Source: Kiritimatiellia bacterium (GTDB taxonomy: Bacteria > Verrucomicrobiota > Kiritimatiellia > UBA8416 > YA12-FULL-48-11). From it: a stretch of 64,000 nt of DNA. The notes below the pieces were generated by a model. It worked only from the letters and a program-made list of their open reading frames with translations, was not told the DNA's origin and did not search any database. Location: assembly GCA_028716365.1 (NCBI GenBank), contig JAQUPZ010000010.1, forward strand, positions 62,001 through 126,000. Reading direction: 5' to 3'. Shown here in pieces: positions 25,823 to 34,736 of the stretch; position 1 is the stretch's first letter, and every line of letters starts with the position of its first letter. Both the position numbers and the translations under genes were made by a program.

Positions 25823-26482
25823 TTATCCAGACTGCAGTCTCAGTTTACGATCGGCAATCGCCGCCGCCTGTGCATCGTGCGTAACGACAAGAACGGCCCC
25901 GCCCTCTTTCGCAAAAGCGCCCAGTGATTTCATGACAATGCCGGAATTTTCGGGATCGAGATTTCCTGTCGGTTCATCAGCAAGAAGTATTTTCGGTTTG
26001 TTCAGGAGCGCCCTGGCAAGGGCCGTACGCTGCTGTTCTCCAATACTCAGCTGGGCCGGCACATGATTGAGCCGATGATCCAATCCCAGCCCTTTAATCA
26101 ATTCCCGGGCACGCCCCTGATGGTCTGGTTTATAACGCCCGACCGATGCCAGCAAAACATTCTCGAGGACATTAAGATAAGAAATAAGATGAAACTGCTG
26201 AAACACAAAACCTATTCTATCACCCCGTAAATCGCACCTGAGGTTGGAGTCAAGTCTGTACGGGTTCACACCACTAAACAAAACTTCTCCTCTGTCGGGC
26301 TGGAGCAGGGATCCGGCAACAAGCAGTAATGTGGTTTTGCCACAACCACTGGGACCGCTAACAGAAACAAGCTCGCCCATGGACACCGATATCGAGAGGT
26401 TATTCAATACATCGACCTTTCCGTCAGGACCATCGAAGGATTTGCTTACCGAATTCAACTCCAAGATAACATCGTTCATCAT
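25823..26482 (-). CDS. MacB/LolD-type ABC transporter ATPase
   Basis: A 219-residue nucleotide-binding subunit with Walker A GPSGCGKT (43-50), a Q-loop (FVFQQFHLI), the signature LSIGE (145-149), Walker B ILLADE (165-170) and a switch His (VVTHD). The sequence is of the LolD/MacB type that works with FtsX-like permeases. It starts at ATG 26480-26482, immediately after the permease stop (26483), with AGGAAT upstream, so the two are translated together. A second ATG follows in frame. It probably powers lipoprotein or peptide handling at the inner membrane. Confidence 0.93.
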   Translation of the reverse strand: MMNDVILELNSVSKSFDGPDGKVDVLNNLSISVSMGELVSVSGPSGCGKTTLLLVAGSLLQPDRGEVLFSGVNPYRLDSNLRCDLRGDRIGFVFQQFHLISYLNVLENVLLASVGRYKPDHQGRARELIKGLGLDHRLNHVPAQLSIGEQQRTALARALLNKPKILLADEPTGNLDPENSGIVMKSLGAFAKEGGAVLVVTHDAQAAAIADRKLRLQSG

Positions 26483-27775
26483 TTATTCCTCACGCAGAAT
26501 AACCGCCGGATCCTGACGCATGGCCAGTACTGCCGGGATCCACCCGGCAAGAACGCTCAAGGCTATGGCAACAAACAAGGCAAATGACATGAATTCAATA
26601 TCCAGAAGCCTGAATAATCCAATGGAATCCATGCCAATTGCTGAATTAGAAACGAGGAACACCTTACCAGCCATTATTCCGGCCCACAGTCCCAGAACAC
26701 CGCCGATCAATCCTGTCAAAAAAGACTTGGAAAGGAAAAGAACCAGTACCTGGATGGACTTGAATCCTACAGCCCGTAAAATGCCAATTTCATCACGTCG
26801 ATCCCTCACATTCCTGAATCCCAACCCGGCAATCGAAACAACGACAGCAATGACAACAATGGAAATCAAAATAACCGCAGACTGTTCCCTCTGTGACTGT
26901 AACCGGGCACGATTATTTTTTTCATGTTTAATGGCTTCTTCAGCCTCTTTAGCCACACGTGTCCGGGCCTCCCATCTTACCAGCGCTTCTGACCGTTTTT
27001 CCACAACCTGAGTGTCCGGCAGAATTCTACCTATCTCTGCCCGAATTCCAGCCACTGGATCGGGACCGGCACACATGCACTCGAGCGCCATGATGGCATT
27101 GATCAATCCCTTCTTGTTGAGCAACTCCTGGGCTTCACGAAGATTTATCCATGCAGTAATGTCATCTTTGTCACCCCGCTCGGCATTGCACTTGAGCAAG
27201 GTAAATTCTTTTCCCATAAAACGGACCTTGTCTCCTGTTTTCAGTTTAAGATTGTGATGGAGTTCATATCCCAGTACAATTCCCCGAGCCGGTACCGGCT
27301 GAATCAGCGGTTTTTCCTGGCTCTTCTGCGATACTGAAACTTCACCGCTTGTCCCGATGAGAATAATCGTCCGTTTTTCTTCAGGCCAGGTGATCTTCTG
27401 CTGCAAACTGGGAAGAAAATGGCGAATTGTCAGTATTCCTGAACGAGCCAGTTTCTGGACCGATTCTTCAGGCATGTATTTTGATGCAAAATCTTCAGCA
27501 AAAAAGTCTCCAAGATTCAGACCTTTGGGAATGATCGCAATATTAAACCCGAGATTCAGCATGGTCTTTCGAACTTCATCGTCGAGCACAGCCAATCTGG
27601 CCTTTAATTCAGATTCCTTCTGTTCAAGAATTTTCCGGGTATTAACGTCATATGTTTTCAATACCAACAATGAACAGGCAAGCGATCCTATGGCGATGGC
27701 AACATTAAGAACCACAAGAATGGAGTTAAGTCTCCGATGCAACATTTCCTTTATAATCAACCGCCAGATATTCAT
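26483..27775 (-). CDS. FtsX/MacB-like ABC transporter permease
   Basis: A 430-residue permease from ATG 27773-27775, eight bases after AGGA. It has one N-terminal membrane helix (RRLNSILVVLNVAIAIGSLA), a long periplasmic MacB-type domain and three C-terminal helices (ILISIVVIAVVVSIAGLGF, a second around SKSFLTGLIGGVLGLWAG, a third near FALFVAIALSVLAGW). This is the MacB/LolC topology, in which the complex acts as a mechanotransmitter and not as a pore. A coiled coil rich in Glu/Lys/Arg precedes the second helix. Substrate unknown. The lipoprotein-like gene upstream may be the partner. Confidence 0.9.
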   Translation of the reverse strand: MNIWRLIIKEMLHRRLNSILVVLNVAIAIGSLACSLLVLKTYDVNTRKILEQKESELKARLAVLDDEVRKTMLNLGFNIAIIPKGLNLGDFFAEDFASKYMPEESVQKLARSGILTIRHFLPSLQQKITWPEEKRTIILIGTSGEVSVSQKSQEKPLIQPVPARGIVLGYELHHNLKLKTGDKVRFMGKEFTLLKCNAERGDKDDITAWINLREAQELLNKKGLINAIMALECMCAGPDPVAGIRAEIGRILPDTQVVEKRSEALVRWEARTRVAKEAEEAIKHEKNNRARLQSQREQSAVILISIVVIAVVVSIAGLGFRNVRDRRDEIGILRAVGFKSIQVLVLFLSKSFLTGLIGGVLGLWAGIMAGKVFLVSNSAIGMDSIGLFRLLDIEFMSFALFVAIALSVLAGWIPAVLAMRQDPAVILREE

Positions 27776-27791
27776 GGCACCGATCCTGTCC

Positions 27792-28937
27792 TCATTTCCT
27801 CTGACCACGAAATACACTTATCGAAATAAGCACAATAACTGCCGCCGCCATGCCCAGGATAATCATAACATGTTTCACTATTCGCCGGTTTCCGTCATTC
27901 GTACCGTCAACCTTTGCCCCGCTAACCGGTAATTGTGTCCGGGAATCATCCGGTTTATGCAACTGCCTGCCGGATGACGGCAAATCCTTCTGTTTCGTAT
28001 CATCCTGTGCCGGCATTACACTGGTTAAAGACGGCAGAGCAACTTCAGTGTATCCCTGTCCAGCAGCCTGCCAATTGGCCAGCAATAACAGATCTATCCC
28101 GGGATTCTGATCTTTTATTTCACAGGAGCAGGAACCTGTCAGAAATTCACAAGCCATCCGCAGAATATTCGAATTAATGCCCTCTCCTTCCAGCGGAGGG
28201 AGCACCCGTCCCCTGCCATAAACCGGAAATGCCATTGGTTGTTTCGAATTAAGCAACTCCGGCGACATATTCAACAGATTGGATATGAAAAAAGCCTCTT
28301 CCGGGTTATTACGGGACAAACGAACCGGGGAAAAAGAGAAACGAATCGGTGGACCAACACTGGCAAATCCGGGACCAGCTTCCAGATCATTTCCCTGAAA
28401 CTTCAGCACGGCCTGTAATGTTTTCAATTCCTTCTCAAGAAATTCGTAAATTTTGTCATCTTTTTCTTTTTCACCACTCTCGAGGAAAACCCACACAATG
28501 GAAGTGCCTTCGATAATACTTTTAACAATACCGTGTCTGAAGGAAGAGTTGATGATTTTTTCCACATTTTCCTTTGTGAATTTGCCGGTCCACAGAGGTG
28601 CATTGATGCCCAGGCTCGGCGGATAGTACACAGTCATTACCGGTTCAAACGATGCAGATCCTGAAATATTTGTATGAACAAAACTGACATCGATATTAGC
28701 ACGCGTTTCATCACCGACGTATCGTGAAAGCAGATCGGAAACCTCTTTGAATGCATTGGTCTGAGATTCCCGACAAGTAACCTGGACCTGGTAAAGGTCA
28801 GGCTCCCATCTTTCCAGCGCATATTGAAATACAGGCGTTAAACACGCTGATAAATTTGACGGCGAAAAGGACAAAAACCAAATCGAAATTATTCCCATTA
28901 TACCGACAGTAATCCGTATGACAGTTTTTGTTTTCAT
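27792..28937 (-). CDS. membrane-anchored protein linked to the MacB-like transporter
   Basis: The product has 381 residues. An N-terminal hydrophobic segment (residues 7-26) is followed by LSAC at 29-32, which fits a lipobox, and by TPVFQYALERWEPD. A similar C..PVFRYALERW opening occurs in proteins of planctomycete-type bacteria near FtsX-like transporters (from memory, not checked). A C-terminal membrane helix (about residues 355-375, IILGMAAAVIVLISISVFRG) is present, so it may be held at both ends. It starts at ATG 28937 and ends 16 bp before the permease. No enzyme motif is seen. It may be a periplasmic adaptor or sensor. Confidence 0.75.
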   Translation of the reverse strand: MKTKTVIRITVGIMGIISIWFLSFSPSNLSACLTPVFQYALERWEPDLYQVQVTCRESQTNAFKEVSDLLSRYVGDETRANIDVSFVHTNISGSASFEPVMTVYYPPSLGINAPLWTGKFTKENVEKIINSSFRHGIVKSIIEGTSIVWVFLESGEKEKDDKIYEFLEKELKTLQAVLKFQGNDLEAGPGFASVGPPIRFSFSPVRLSRNNPEEAFFISNLLNMSPELLNSKQPMAFPVYGRGRVLPPLEGEGINSNILRMACEFLTGSCSCEIKDQNPGIDLLLLANWQAAGQGYTEVALPSLTSVMPAQDDTKQKDLPSSGRQLHKPDDSRTQLPVSGAKVDGTNDGNRRIVKHVMIILGMAAAVIVLISISVFRGQRK

Positions 28938-29102
28938 TTACGTAAATACCAGCACCATTATTACTACCTGAATTGACGAAAACTAACGATGAATTACAAG
29001 GCCCATAACCAGGCAAATACGTAATGATGCTATATCACGCGATACCGCGCTTGCAAGCCATATCCAAAATAGAGTTGAAATTTTAAAATCAAAGACTGTT
29101 GA

Positions 29103-29131
29103 TTGACAAAGACAATGCAGTGTGGAAATAT
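29103..29131 (+). promoter_or_regulatory. possible sigma-70 promoter of the Gfo/Idh/MocA gene
   Basis: A perfect -35 TTGACA (29103-29108) is followed after 17 bases by AAATAT (29126-29131), a poor -10. The start would be near 29138. The leader includes the hairpin at 29172-29189. Confidence 0.35.
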
Positions 29132-29171
29132 CTTTCACATCAAATCAAAAACTGCGACTGCTTAATCATTA

Positions 29172-29189
29172 AATGGGATACCTCCCATT
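29172..29189 (+). promoter_or_regulatory. leader hairpin next to the ribosome site
   Basis: AATGGGA (29172-29178) and TCCCATT (29183-29189) form a perfect 7-bp stem with a TACC loop, ending one base before GAAAGG, the ribosome site of the next gene. It could affect translation. Confidence 0.4.
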
Positions 29190-29201
29190 AGAAAGGTGAA
29201 T

Positions 29202-30533
29202 ATGAATACAACCCGCAGAAATTTCCTTAAAACCACTTCTGTTGTCGCCGTGGCGCCTTTTATTCTCCCATCACAAATCTGGGCGGCAGAAACCAAACCA
29301 AATAGTAAATTCGGCATGGGTTTCGTCGGCATGGGCAAGCAGTCAAGGGGTTTGCTCAACAACTTCCTCCACCAAGACGTACAAGTACTGGCTGTCTGTG
29401 ACGTTGATAAAACGCGACGTGCCGATGCGAAGAAAAAGGTGGATGATTTCTATGCAAAAAACCCGGGCAAGGGTGTACAGGGATGCAAGGAATACAACGA
29501 TTTCAGGGAATTGATGGCCCGCAAGGACATTGACCTTGTTTGTATAGCAACACCTGATCACTGGCATGCACTGATTATACTAGCCGCCCTGCGCTCCGGC
29601 AAAGATGTTTATTGTGAGAAACCTTTGACCTACAATATTCACGAGGCCGTTGAGGTGATAAAAGCGGTGGATGTCAACAAACGTGTTTTACAGACCGGTT
29701 CGATGCAACGTTCATCGAAAGAATTCAGGGTTGCCTGTGAACTGGTACGTAATGGGGCTATCGGCAAGGTACAACGTGTCGAGTGCAGTTTTGGTGGTCC
29801 TGCCGTTCCGTGTAATCTCCCGGAGGAACCCATGGAACCGGGTTTAGACTGGAACTTATGGCTTGGTCCGGCACCGCAACGCCCTTATAATTCAGTTCTA
29901 AGCCCCCGTGGCATGCATGATCATTATCCCAACTGGCGTGGTTTTCGTGAATATGGCGGTGGTGGGGTTACCGACTGGGGCGCGCATCATCTCGATATAG
30001 CACAATGGGGACTGGGTATGGACGACAGCGGCCCGGTCTCAGTTCTTCCACCGGAAAAGGCTGATGCAACGAGTGGCGCAACGCTGGTCTACGCGAATGG
30101 CGTCACTGTGACACACAAAGGCGGTTTTGGAATAGACTTCTTCGGCAGCGAAGGTGAAATTCAAGTCAATCGCGGGAAATTCACATTTTCACGCGACGGA
30201 AAAATGATCGCCAAGTTCGCAAAACGGGAAGATGGATCGTCCTGTTCGGCAGAGGTACAAAAGGCCGAAAAAGGTTACTTGCAGGATGCGAAGATCAAAT
30301 TATATGTCAGTAATTCGCACACTGACGACTTCATGGCGAGAGTAAAGGATCGTGGCAAACCAGTTACCAGCGAGCAGGTTGGCGGTCGTTCGGCGATCTG
30401 TTGCCATCTGATGAATCTTGCCTACTATCACAGGCAAAAGATGCAGTGGGATCCGGCGCAGTTCACCTTTACCGGCGGTACAGGCGATCCGAAGTGGTTG
30501 ACCCGTGATTACCGTTCGCCCTGGGCAATGTAG
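29202..30533 (+). CDS. Tat-exported Gfo/Idh/MocA-family oxidoreductase
   Basis: The 443-residue protein starts at ATG 29202 after AAGGTGA; a GTG two codons earlier is less likely. It carries a twin-arginine signal (TTRRNFLKTT, R5-R6) and is exported folded with its cofactor. The Rossmann domain (GMGFVGMGKQSRG, 38-50) binds NAD(P), and the family EKP motif is at 139-141 (DVYCEKPL). A C-terminal alpha/beta domain carries GAHHLDIAQWGL. Periplasmic members of this family act on sugars or inositols in PVC bacteria. It faces away from the MacB-like operon. No partner gene is adjacent apart from the tRNA. Confidence 0.93.
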   Translation: MNTTRRNFLKTTSVVAVAPFILPSQIWAAETKPNSKFGMGFVGMGKQSRGLLNNFLHQDVQVLAVCDVDKTRRADAKKKVDDFYAKNPGKGVQGCKEYNDFRELMARKDIDLVCIATPDHWHALIILAALRSGKDVYCEKPLTYNIHEAVEVIKAVDVNKRVLQTGSMQRSSKEFRVACELVRNGAIGKVQRVECSFGGPAVPCNLPEEPMEPGLDWNLWLGPAPQRPYNSVLSPRGMHDHYPNWRGFREYGGGGVTDWGAHHLDIAQWGLGMDDSGPVSVLPPEKADATSGATLVYANGVTVTHKGGFGIDFFGSEGEIQVNRGKFTFSRDGKMIAKFAKREDGSSCSAEVQKAEKGYLQDAKIKLYVSNSHTDDFMARVKDRGKPVTSEQVGGRSAICCHLMNLAYYHRQKMQWDPAQFTFTGGTGDPKWLTRDYRSPWAM

Positions 30534-30544
30534 AGGCCAATACC

Positions 30545-30619
30545 TGGCGCCCCCTAGGAGAGTCGAACTCCTCTTCCCAGGATGAGAACCTGGTGTCCTG
30601 TCCGATAGACGAAGGGGGC
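30545..30619 (-). tRNA. tRNA-Glu(CTC)
   Basis: The minus strand folds into a cloverleaf: acceptor GCCCCCT/AGGGGGC, anticodon stem CCAGG/CCTGG with loop TTCTCAT (anticodon CTC), and T arm AGGAG/CTCCT with loop TTCGACT. The discriminator is G, and CCA is encoded. It sits on the opposite strand, 11 bp after the Gfo/Idh/MocA stop. Confidence 0.95.
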
Positions 30620-30633
30620 GAAAAATGCTGGTA

Positions 30634-30662
30634 AAGCTAACGGCAAATCAAACCCAAGTCAA
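30634..30662 (-). promoter_or_regulatory. sigma-70 promoter of tRNA-Glu
   Basis: On the minus strand TTGACT (30657-30662) and TAGCTT (30634-30639) are 17 bases apart. The start would fall about 8 bases before the tRNA 5' end. Confidence 0.5.
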
Positions 30663-30719
30663 CCGTCAAAAAAACTTCAAATCTTGCATGATTCCCTTAA
30701 GTTATGTAATTTATTATCC

Positions 30720-31448
30720 ATGGATAATGCCATAGAGATAAGAACGTTGTCTGTTGTATTTTCGTCAAATGGTAGACCCATAACAGCGCTGGACAGTCTG
30801 AATCTCTGCGTACCATCTGGACAGGTATTCGGATTTATAGGTCCGAATGGCGCGGGAAAAACGACAACAATGCATGTTTTGCTGGGGTTTATTGCTGCAA
30901 CGGCAGGTGAGGCGCGTATATTTAATACCGATGTAAATAAGTCGATTGCCAGACAAAGGATCGGTTATCTGCCGGAACATCCTGATACATACAAATTTCT
31001 AACCGGTCGCGAACTGCTTGTCATGGCAGGAAGACTTTTCCTGATCAGAGGCAAACAACTATCCGACCGTATCGACGAAGTTTTATCTCTTGTCAACATG
31101 CAGAACGTTTCAAATCGAAAAATTGCGACATATTCCCGCGGAATGATGCAGAGAATATGTCTGGCACAGGCCCTGATCAACGATCCCGACCTCGTCATTC
31201 TGGATGAACCGACCGGCGGACTGGACCCAATCGGGCGCATGGAAGTCAGAAGGATCATTACCGATCTCAGAGCCCGCGGCAAGACCGTCTTTTTTTCTTC
31301 CCATGAACTTTCGGAAGTTGAACTGGTCTGCGATCACCTGGCCATTCTTTCAAAGGGCCGTCTCATTGTACAAGGTCCAACTTCTAAAGTCGTTCCACAG
31401 GGAGAAAGTCTCGAGAAATACTTTATGAAAGCAGTGAGTAATCAATGA
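30720..31448 (+). CDS. ABC-2 type transporter ATPase
   Basis: The 242-residue subunit has Walker A GPNGAGKT (41-48), a signature YSRGMMQR, Walker B LVILDEPTGGLDP and a switch His (SSHELSE). This is the DrrA/NodI type paired with ABC-2 permeases. ATG 30720 is preferred; a TTG 12 codons earlier has no ribosome site either. TTGCAT (30684-30689) and TAATTT (30708-30713) could be a promoter whose start falls on the ATG, which would make this a leaderless message. It overlaps the permease by ATGA. The substrate is unknown. Confidence 0.9.
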   Translation: MDNAIEIRTLSVVFSSNGRPITALDSLNLCVPSGQVFGFIGPNGAGKTTTMHVLLGFIAATAGEARIFNTDVNKSIARQRIGYLPEHPDTYKFLTGRELLVMAGRLFLIRGKQLSDRIDEVLSLVNMQNVSNRKIATYSRGMMQRICLAQALINDPDLVILDEPTGGLDPIGRMEVRRIITDLRARGKTVFFSSHELSEVELVCDHLAILSKGRLIVQGPTSKVVPQGESLEKYFMKAVSNQ

Positions 31449-32233
31449 CAAGAATCCTGACAATAGCCCATACTGTCTGGCTTGGAACTATACGCAAAAA
31501 AGACATCTACGTCCTTTTGATATTACTTGGTGCACTTTTACTGGCAATGGTTTCACTGGACGTATTCGGCCTTGGAGGAGCAGTCAGATATGTAAAAGAC
31601 CTGGGTCTGCTAACAGCGTGGTTTTTCTCATGGATACTTGCAGTTAATATCAGTGCCCGTGAACTTCCCACAGAAGAAACCAATGGAACCGTCTTTCCGT
31701 TACTGGCCAAACCGATAACCAGGGCAGAATTAATCGCGGGTAAATGGCTTGGCACATGGAGCGTGGCCGTAATATCCACGATGTTTTTTTATTTACTCAT
31801 TATTGCAGTTGTTAAATACAAAGGCGGATCGTTTGAATTCATTCCGCTTGCCCAGGCGATAATACTTCACTCTTCAGCATTAAGCGTTATATGCGCCATT
31901 GCACTTGCATTTTCGACACGGATGAATCATGACGCTGCTACATCAATAACATATATTTTGACAGGTGCCGCATTTTTCATAGTGCCACGCGTTCCTGAGT
32001 TCATGGCGCGCGAAACAGGTTTTGCCGCCAACATGCTGATGCTGATATACAATTTACTGCCTCACTTCGAAGTATTTGACATGCGAAAAAGACTGGTTCA
32101 TGACTTCGGACCCGCAACATGGAAAATATTTTTTATTGTCCTTTGTTACGGGGCTTTAATTTCTTTCACATTTATTCTGATATCATGGCTGGCATACCGA
32201 AACAAACGATTCTCCAGGGGCAACCTGATATGA
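31445..32233 (+). CDS. ABC-2 type transporter permease
   Basis: A 262-residue membrane protein with about six hydrophobic helices. It carries the ABC-2 pattern: a first helix at residues 20-42, a second after KDLGLLTAWFF, and the EETNGTVFPLLAKPITRAE loop typical of these permeases (ET.GT...L..KP..R). It overlaps the ATPase by four bases (ATGA, 31445-31448) and the TPR gene by ATGA. Together they form an exporter or lipid/polymer transporter. No substrate can be assigned. Confidence 0.9.
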   Translation: MTRILTIAHTVWLGTIRKKDIYVLLILLGALLLAMVSLDVFGLGGAVRYVKDLGLLTAWFFSWILAVNISARELPTEETNGTVFPLLAKPITRAELIAGKWLGTWSVAVISTMFFYLLIIAVVKYKGGSFEFIPLAQAIILHSSALSVICAIALAFSTRMNHDAATSITYILTGAAFFIVPRVPEFMARETGFAANMLMLIYNLLPHFEVFDMRKRLVHDFGPATWKIFFIVLCYGALISFTFILISWLAYRNKRFSRGNLI

Positions 32234-33123
32234 CAACAGAAATTGCAAATGAAAGAATCAAAAGAAAATCTAAAATGGCTGTTTTATCCGGCACATGGCC
32301 ATGGGGTTTGCTGGCATTGGCGTGGGGCACGTCATTCTGTTGTTCATGCTGGATCTCTCATGCAACAGCAAATAACGCGATAAAAGATAAAAGTAATTCC
32401 ACCGCAGTGATGCTCCTCGGAGAAGGCAAGACAGCATTGAGTGACTATTTCTACGAACAGGCTGACACCTATTTCCACGGTGGATGGGAACACCAAAAAA
32501 AAGAGGCCTTCCATGGCGGTTTGCTTCAAAAAATGGCCGCTGATGTTTCGCCGCGGTATCACATTCATCTCAGCGGCCATGATGTAAAAGAAATAATGCC
32601 ATGGTTGAGACTGGCAACACTTATGAATCCTTCCGATGTCAGGAAATACCTTGATTCCGCTTTCTGGCTGGCGCATGACGCCGCCCGTCCGGATCTGGCA
32701 GAACAAGTTCTGGCAGAGGCCCAGATCAACAACCCTTTAAATTATCAGATCCAGATTGAACGTGGCCGGGTATTTCTCATGGAGAAAAAACTGCAAGAGG
32801 CAAAAAATGCCTTTGCTGCAGGGCTGGCATTCTGGCCCGGGAAAGAGAAAACTGATGCTTTCGAAACACTGGACGGAAAGGCACGACTTTTACTGTATAC
32901 TGCACTTCTTTCCGAAGCGGATGGTAACAAGCAGGATGCCATCTTATTCCTAAAGGAGATTTTGAAGATATTTCCTGAAAGAGCGGCCATTCGGGACCGC
33001 ATCAAAGATCTCGAAGATGGCAAAGAGCCTTCTCTCTTGGCATCACGGATATGGACTGATATGATTCGACATGATGCAGATATGAAGTCTGAAGGCCAAT
33101 GCAAGCACCCCGGAGAAAAATAG
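32230..33123 (+). CDS. membrane-anchored TPR protein of the ABC operon
   Basis: The 297-residue protein starts at ATG 32230, overlapping the permease stop by ATGA, after AGGGG. A longer upstream frame is rejected for that reason. One N-terminal membrane segment (WPWGLLALAWGTSFCCSCWI) is followed by alpha-helical TPR-like repeats, for example PDLAEQVLAEAQINNPLNYQ and EKKLQEAKNAFAAGLAFWPG. It is probably exposed on the outside face of the inner membrane and could assist the transporter. The ExeA-like gene follows after 9 bp, which may link this operon to the pilus cluster. Confidence 0.85.
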   Translation: MTTEIANERIKRKSKMAVLSGTWPWGLLALAWGTSFCCSCWISHATANNAIKDKSNSTAVMLLGEGKTALSDYFYEQADTYFHGGWEHQKKEAFHGGLLQKMAADVSPRYHIHLSGHDVKEIMPWLRLATLMNPSDVRKYLDSAFWLAHDAARPDLAEQVLAEAQINNPLNYQIQIERGRVFLMEKKLQEAKNAFAAGLAFWPGKEKTDAFETLDGKARLLLYTALLSEADGNKQDAILFLKEILKIFPERAAIRDRIKDLEDGKEPSLLASRIWTDMIRHDADMKSEGQCKHPGEK

Positions 33124-33132
33124 AAAGTATAT

Positions 33133-33942
33133 ATGTATCTGGAATTCTACAACCTTAGGGAATACCCTTTCAACATAACTCCAGATCCTCGCTTTCTTTA
33201 TTTCGCCAGGCATCATAAAGAAGCCTACGATCATTTAATGTATGGTATTAAAAACCGGCGGGGATTCATCGAGCTTACAGGCGAGGTTGGTTCCGGCAAG
33301 ACAACTCTCTGCCGGGCAGTTCTTGCCAATCTTGGTAAAGATGTCGAAACAGCCCTGATCCTCAATCCATCCCTCACCGAAACACAGCTTCTACGGGCAA
33401 TGTTAAACGATTTCGGGTTGGAGGTCAAAGGACGCGACCGGCTTGCTTACATAGAAAAACTGAATGATTTCCTGCTGGAAAGGAGCATGGAAGGGACAAA
33501 TGTGGCATTGGTAATTGACGAAGCACAGGATTTATCCCCCGAAGTCATGGAACAGGTAAGGCTTCTTTCAAATCTTGAAACCGACCAGCAAAAACTTATA
33601 CAAATAGTCATGTGCGGCCAACCGGAACTTCAGAAACGCCTTGCCAGACCTGATCTTCGCCAATTACGGCAAAGGATCACAGTCCGTTATCACATCCCCC
33701 CCTTGACACAGGAAGATACAATGATGTACATAAGACACCGTTTATGGGTAGCGGGATCTGACGGAAGAATAGTATTTGATTCCGGGGCTATTCGCGAGGT
33801 ATACAAATTTTCCAAAGGTGGCCCGCGGGTTATCAACGCTATTTGTGATAACAGCCTCTTGGCTGGATATGTCGCACGGAGCAATATAATTGATGCCCGC
33901 TGTGTGAAGAAAGCAATTAAACAACTTGAGGGGTCGAAATGA
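33133..33942 (+). CDS. ExeA/GspA-like AAA ATPase
   Basis: A 269-residue ATPase of the ExeA/MshM type with the family start YNLREYPFNITPDPRFLYF, Walker A GEVGSGKT (50-57), and Walker B LVIDEAQDL (126-134). ExeA-GspA proteins help insert the secretin in type II secretion and MSHA pili, with the aid of GspB. Here the partner GspB-like gene overlaps it by ATGA (33939-33942). No C-terminal peptidoglycan-binding domain is present, unlike long ExeA (about 550 residues), so it is the short form. Confidence 0.93.
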   Translation: MYLEFYNLREYPFNITPDPRFLYFARHHKEAYDHLMYGIKNRRGFIELTGEVGSGKTTLCRAVLANLGKDVETALILNPSLTETQLLRAMLNDFGLEVKGRDRLAYIEKLNDFLLERSMEGTNVALVIDEAQDLSPEVMEQVRLLSNLETDQQKLIQIVMCGQPELQKRLARPDLRQLRQRITVRYHIPPLTQEDTMMYIRHRLWVAGSDGRIVFDSGAIREVYKFSKGGPRVINAICDNSLLAGYVARSNIIDARCVKKAIKQLEGSK

Positions 33943-34736
33943 GTCTTATTCAGGACGCTCTTAAAAGACAACAACAAGAAACAGGACAGGCTGCACCAGA
34001 AGAAACAAAGCCACCAGTTCAACAACCGGCAAATACACCTCTTTCTCTACGAAAGAGTCCGGCACAGAATGTACCGCCAGCGACACCTCCCCCTATCCCT
34101 GCAGAAGCAGCACAAAATCCACCTGAAGCAGAGGCTGAATCACCACAACAAGAATCAACCGATTCCAGCAAGAAACGATTAAAACTGATAATTGCCGCTG
34201 TTGTACTGATAATTGTCCTCGCGGGAGGCGGCACATGGGCTTTTCTCCAATTTATGAGTCCAAAGCCAGCAACACCATCTCCTCCAGTCGAGGTGAAACA
34301 ACAACCTTCAGATAAAGTTCCTGCCGCTGCTTCTGTCACTGTTCCTGCTGTTGTTCCTACCGCTACTAATGAAGTCCCAAAACAACCGCTAACGGCAACA
34401 CCTGACGCATTACCCCCCCAACAGACGCAGACAGTCGCAACAACCACATCACCGACTCCACAGCAAGCGGAAGCCGCAAAAATGCCAGAGCCGCCCACAG
34501 AACCACCTGTCGTAACCGCACCACCGGCTGAAGAACCTCCTGTATCATGGCCCTCTCTGGTACTTACAGGCGTGGTCGGAAAAGGAGCCAATGGTTCTGC
34601 AATTATAAACAAGCAAATAGTTGCCGTTGGCGAAACCATCGACGGTGTAAAAATTGTAGCCATCAAGGACAAAAGCGTCGAACTTGAATTCAAGGGTAAA
34701 ACGCAAATCCTCAAAGTCGGTGGAACAACAAATTAA
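33939..34736 (+). CDS. GspB-like secretion or pilus accessory protein
   Basis: The 265-residue protein opens with the SLIQDALKRQQQE motif of GspB/ExeB. A Pro/Ala/Gln-rich cytoplasmic segment is followed by one membrane helix (LIIAAVVLIIVLAGGGTWAF, about 85-105). Then comes a long Pro/Thr/Ala-rich periplasmic linker and a compact C-terminal domain (LTGVVGKGANGSAIINKQIV) typical of GspB/PilP-like proteins. It overlaps ExeA by ATGA and converges on the TPR/MshEN gene, sharing its stop codon bases (34733-34736). It probably works with ExeA on secretin assembly. Confidence 0.85.
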   Translation: MSLIQDALKRQQQETGQAAPEETKPPVQQPANTPLSLRKSPAQNVPPATPPPIPAEAAQNPPEAEAESPQQESTDSSKKRLKLIIAAVVLIIVLAGGGTWAFLQFMSPKPATPSPPVEVKQQPSDKVPAAASVTVPAVVPTATNEVPKQPLTATPDALPPQQTQTVATTTSPTPQQAEAAKMPEPPTEPPVVTAPPAEEPPVSWPSLVLTGVVGKGANGSAIINKQIVAVGETIDGVKIVAIKDKSVELEFKGKTQILKVGGTTN

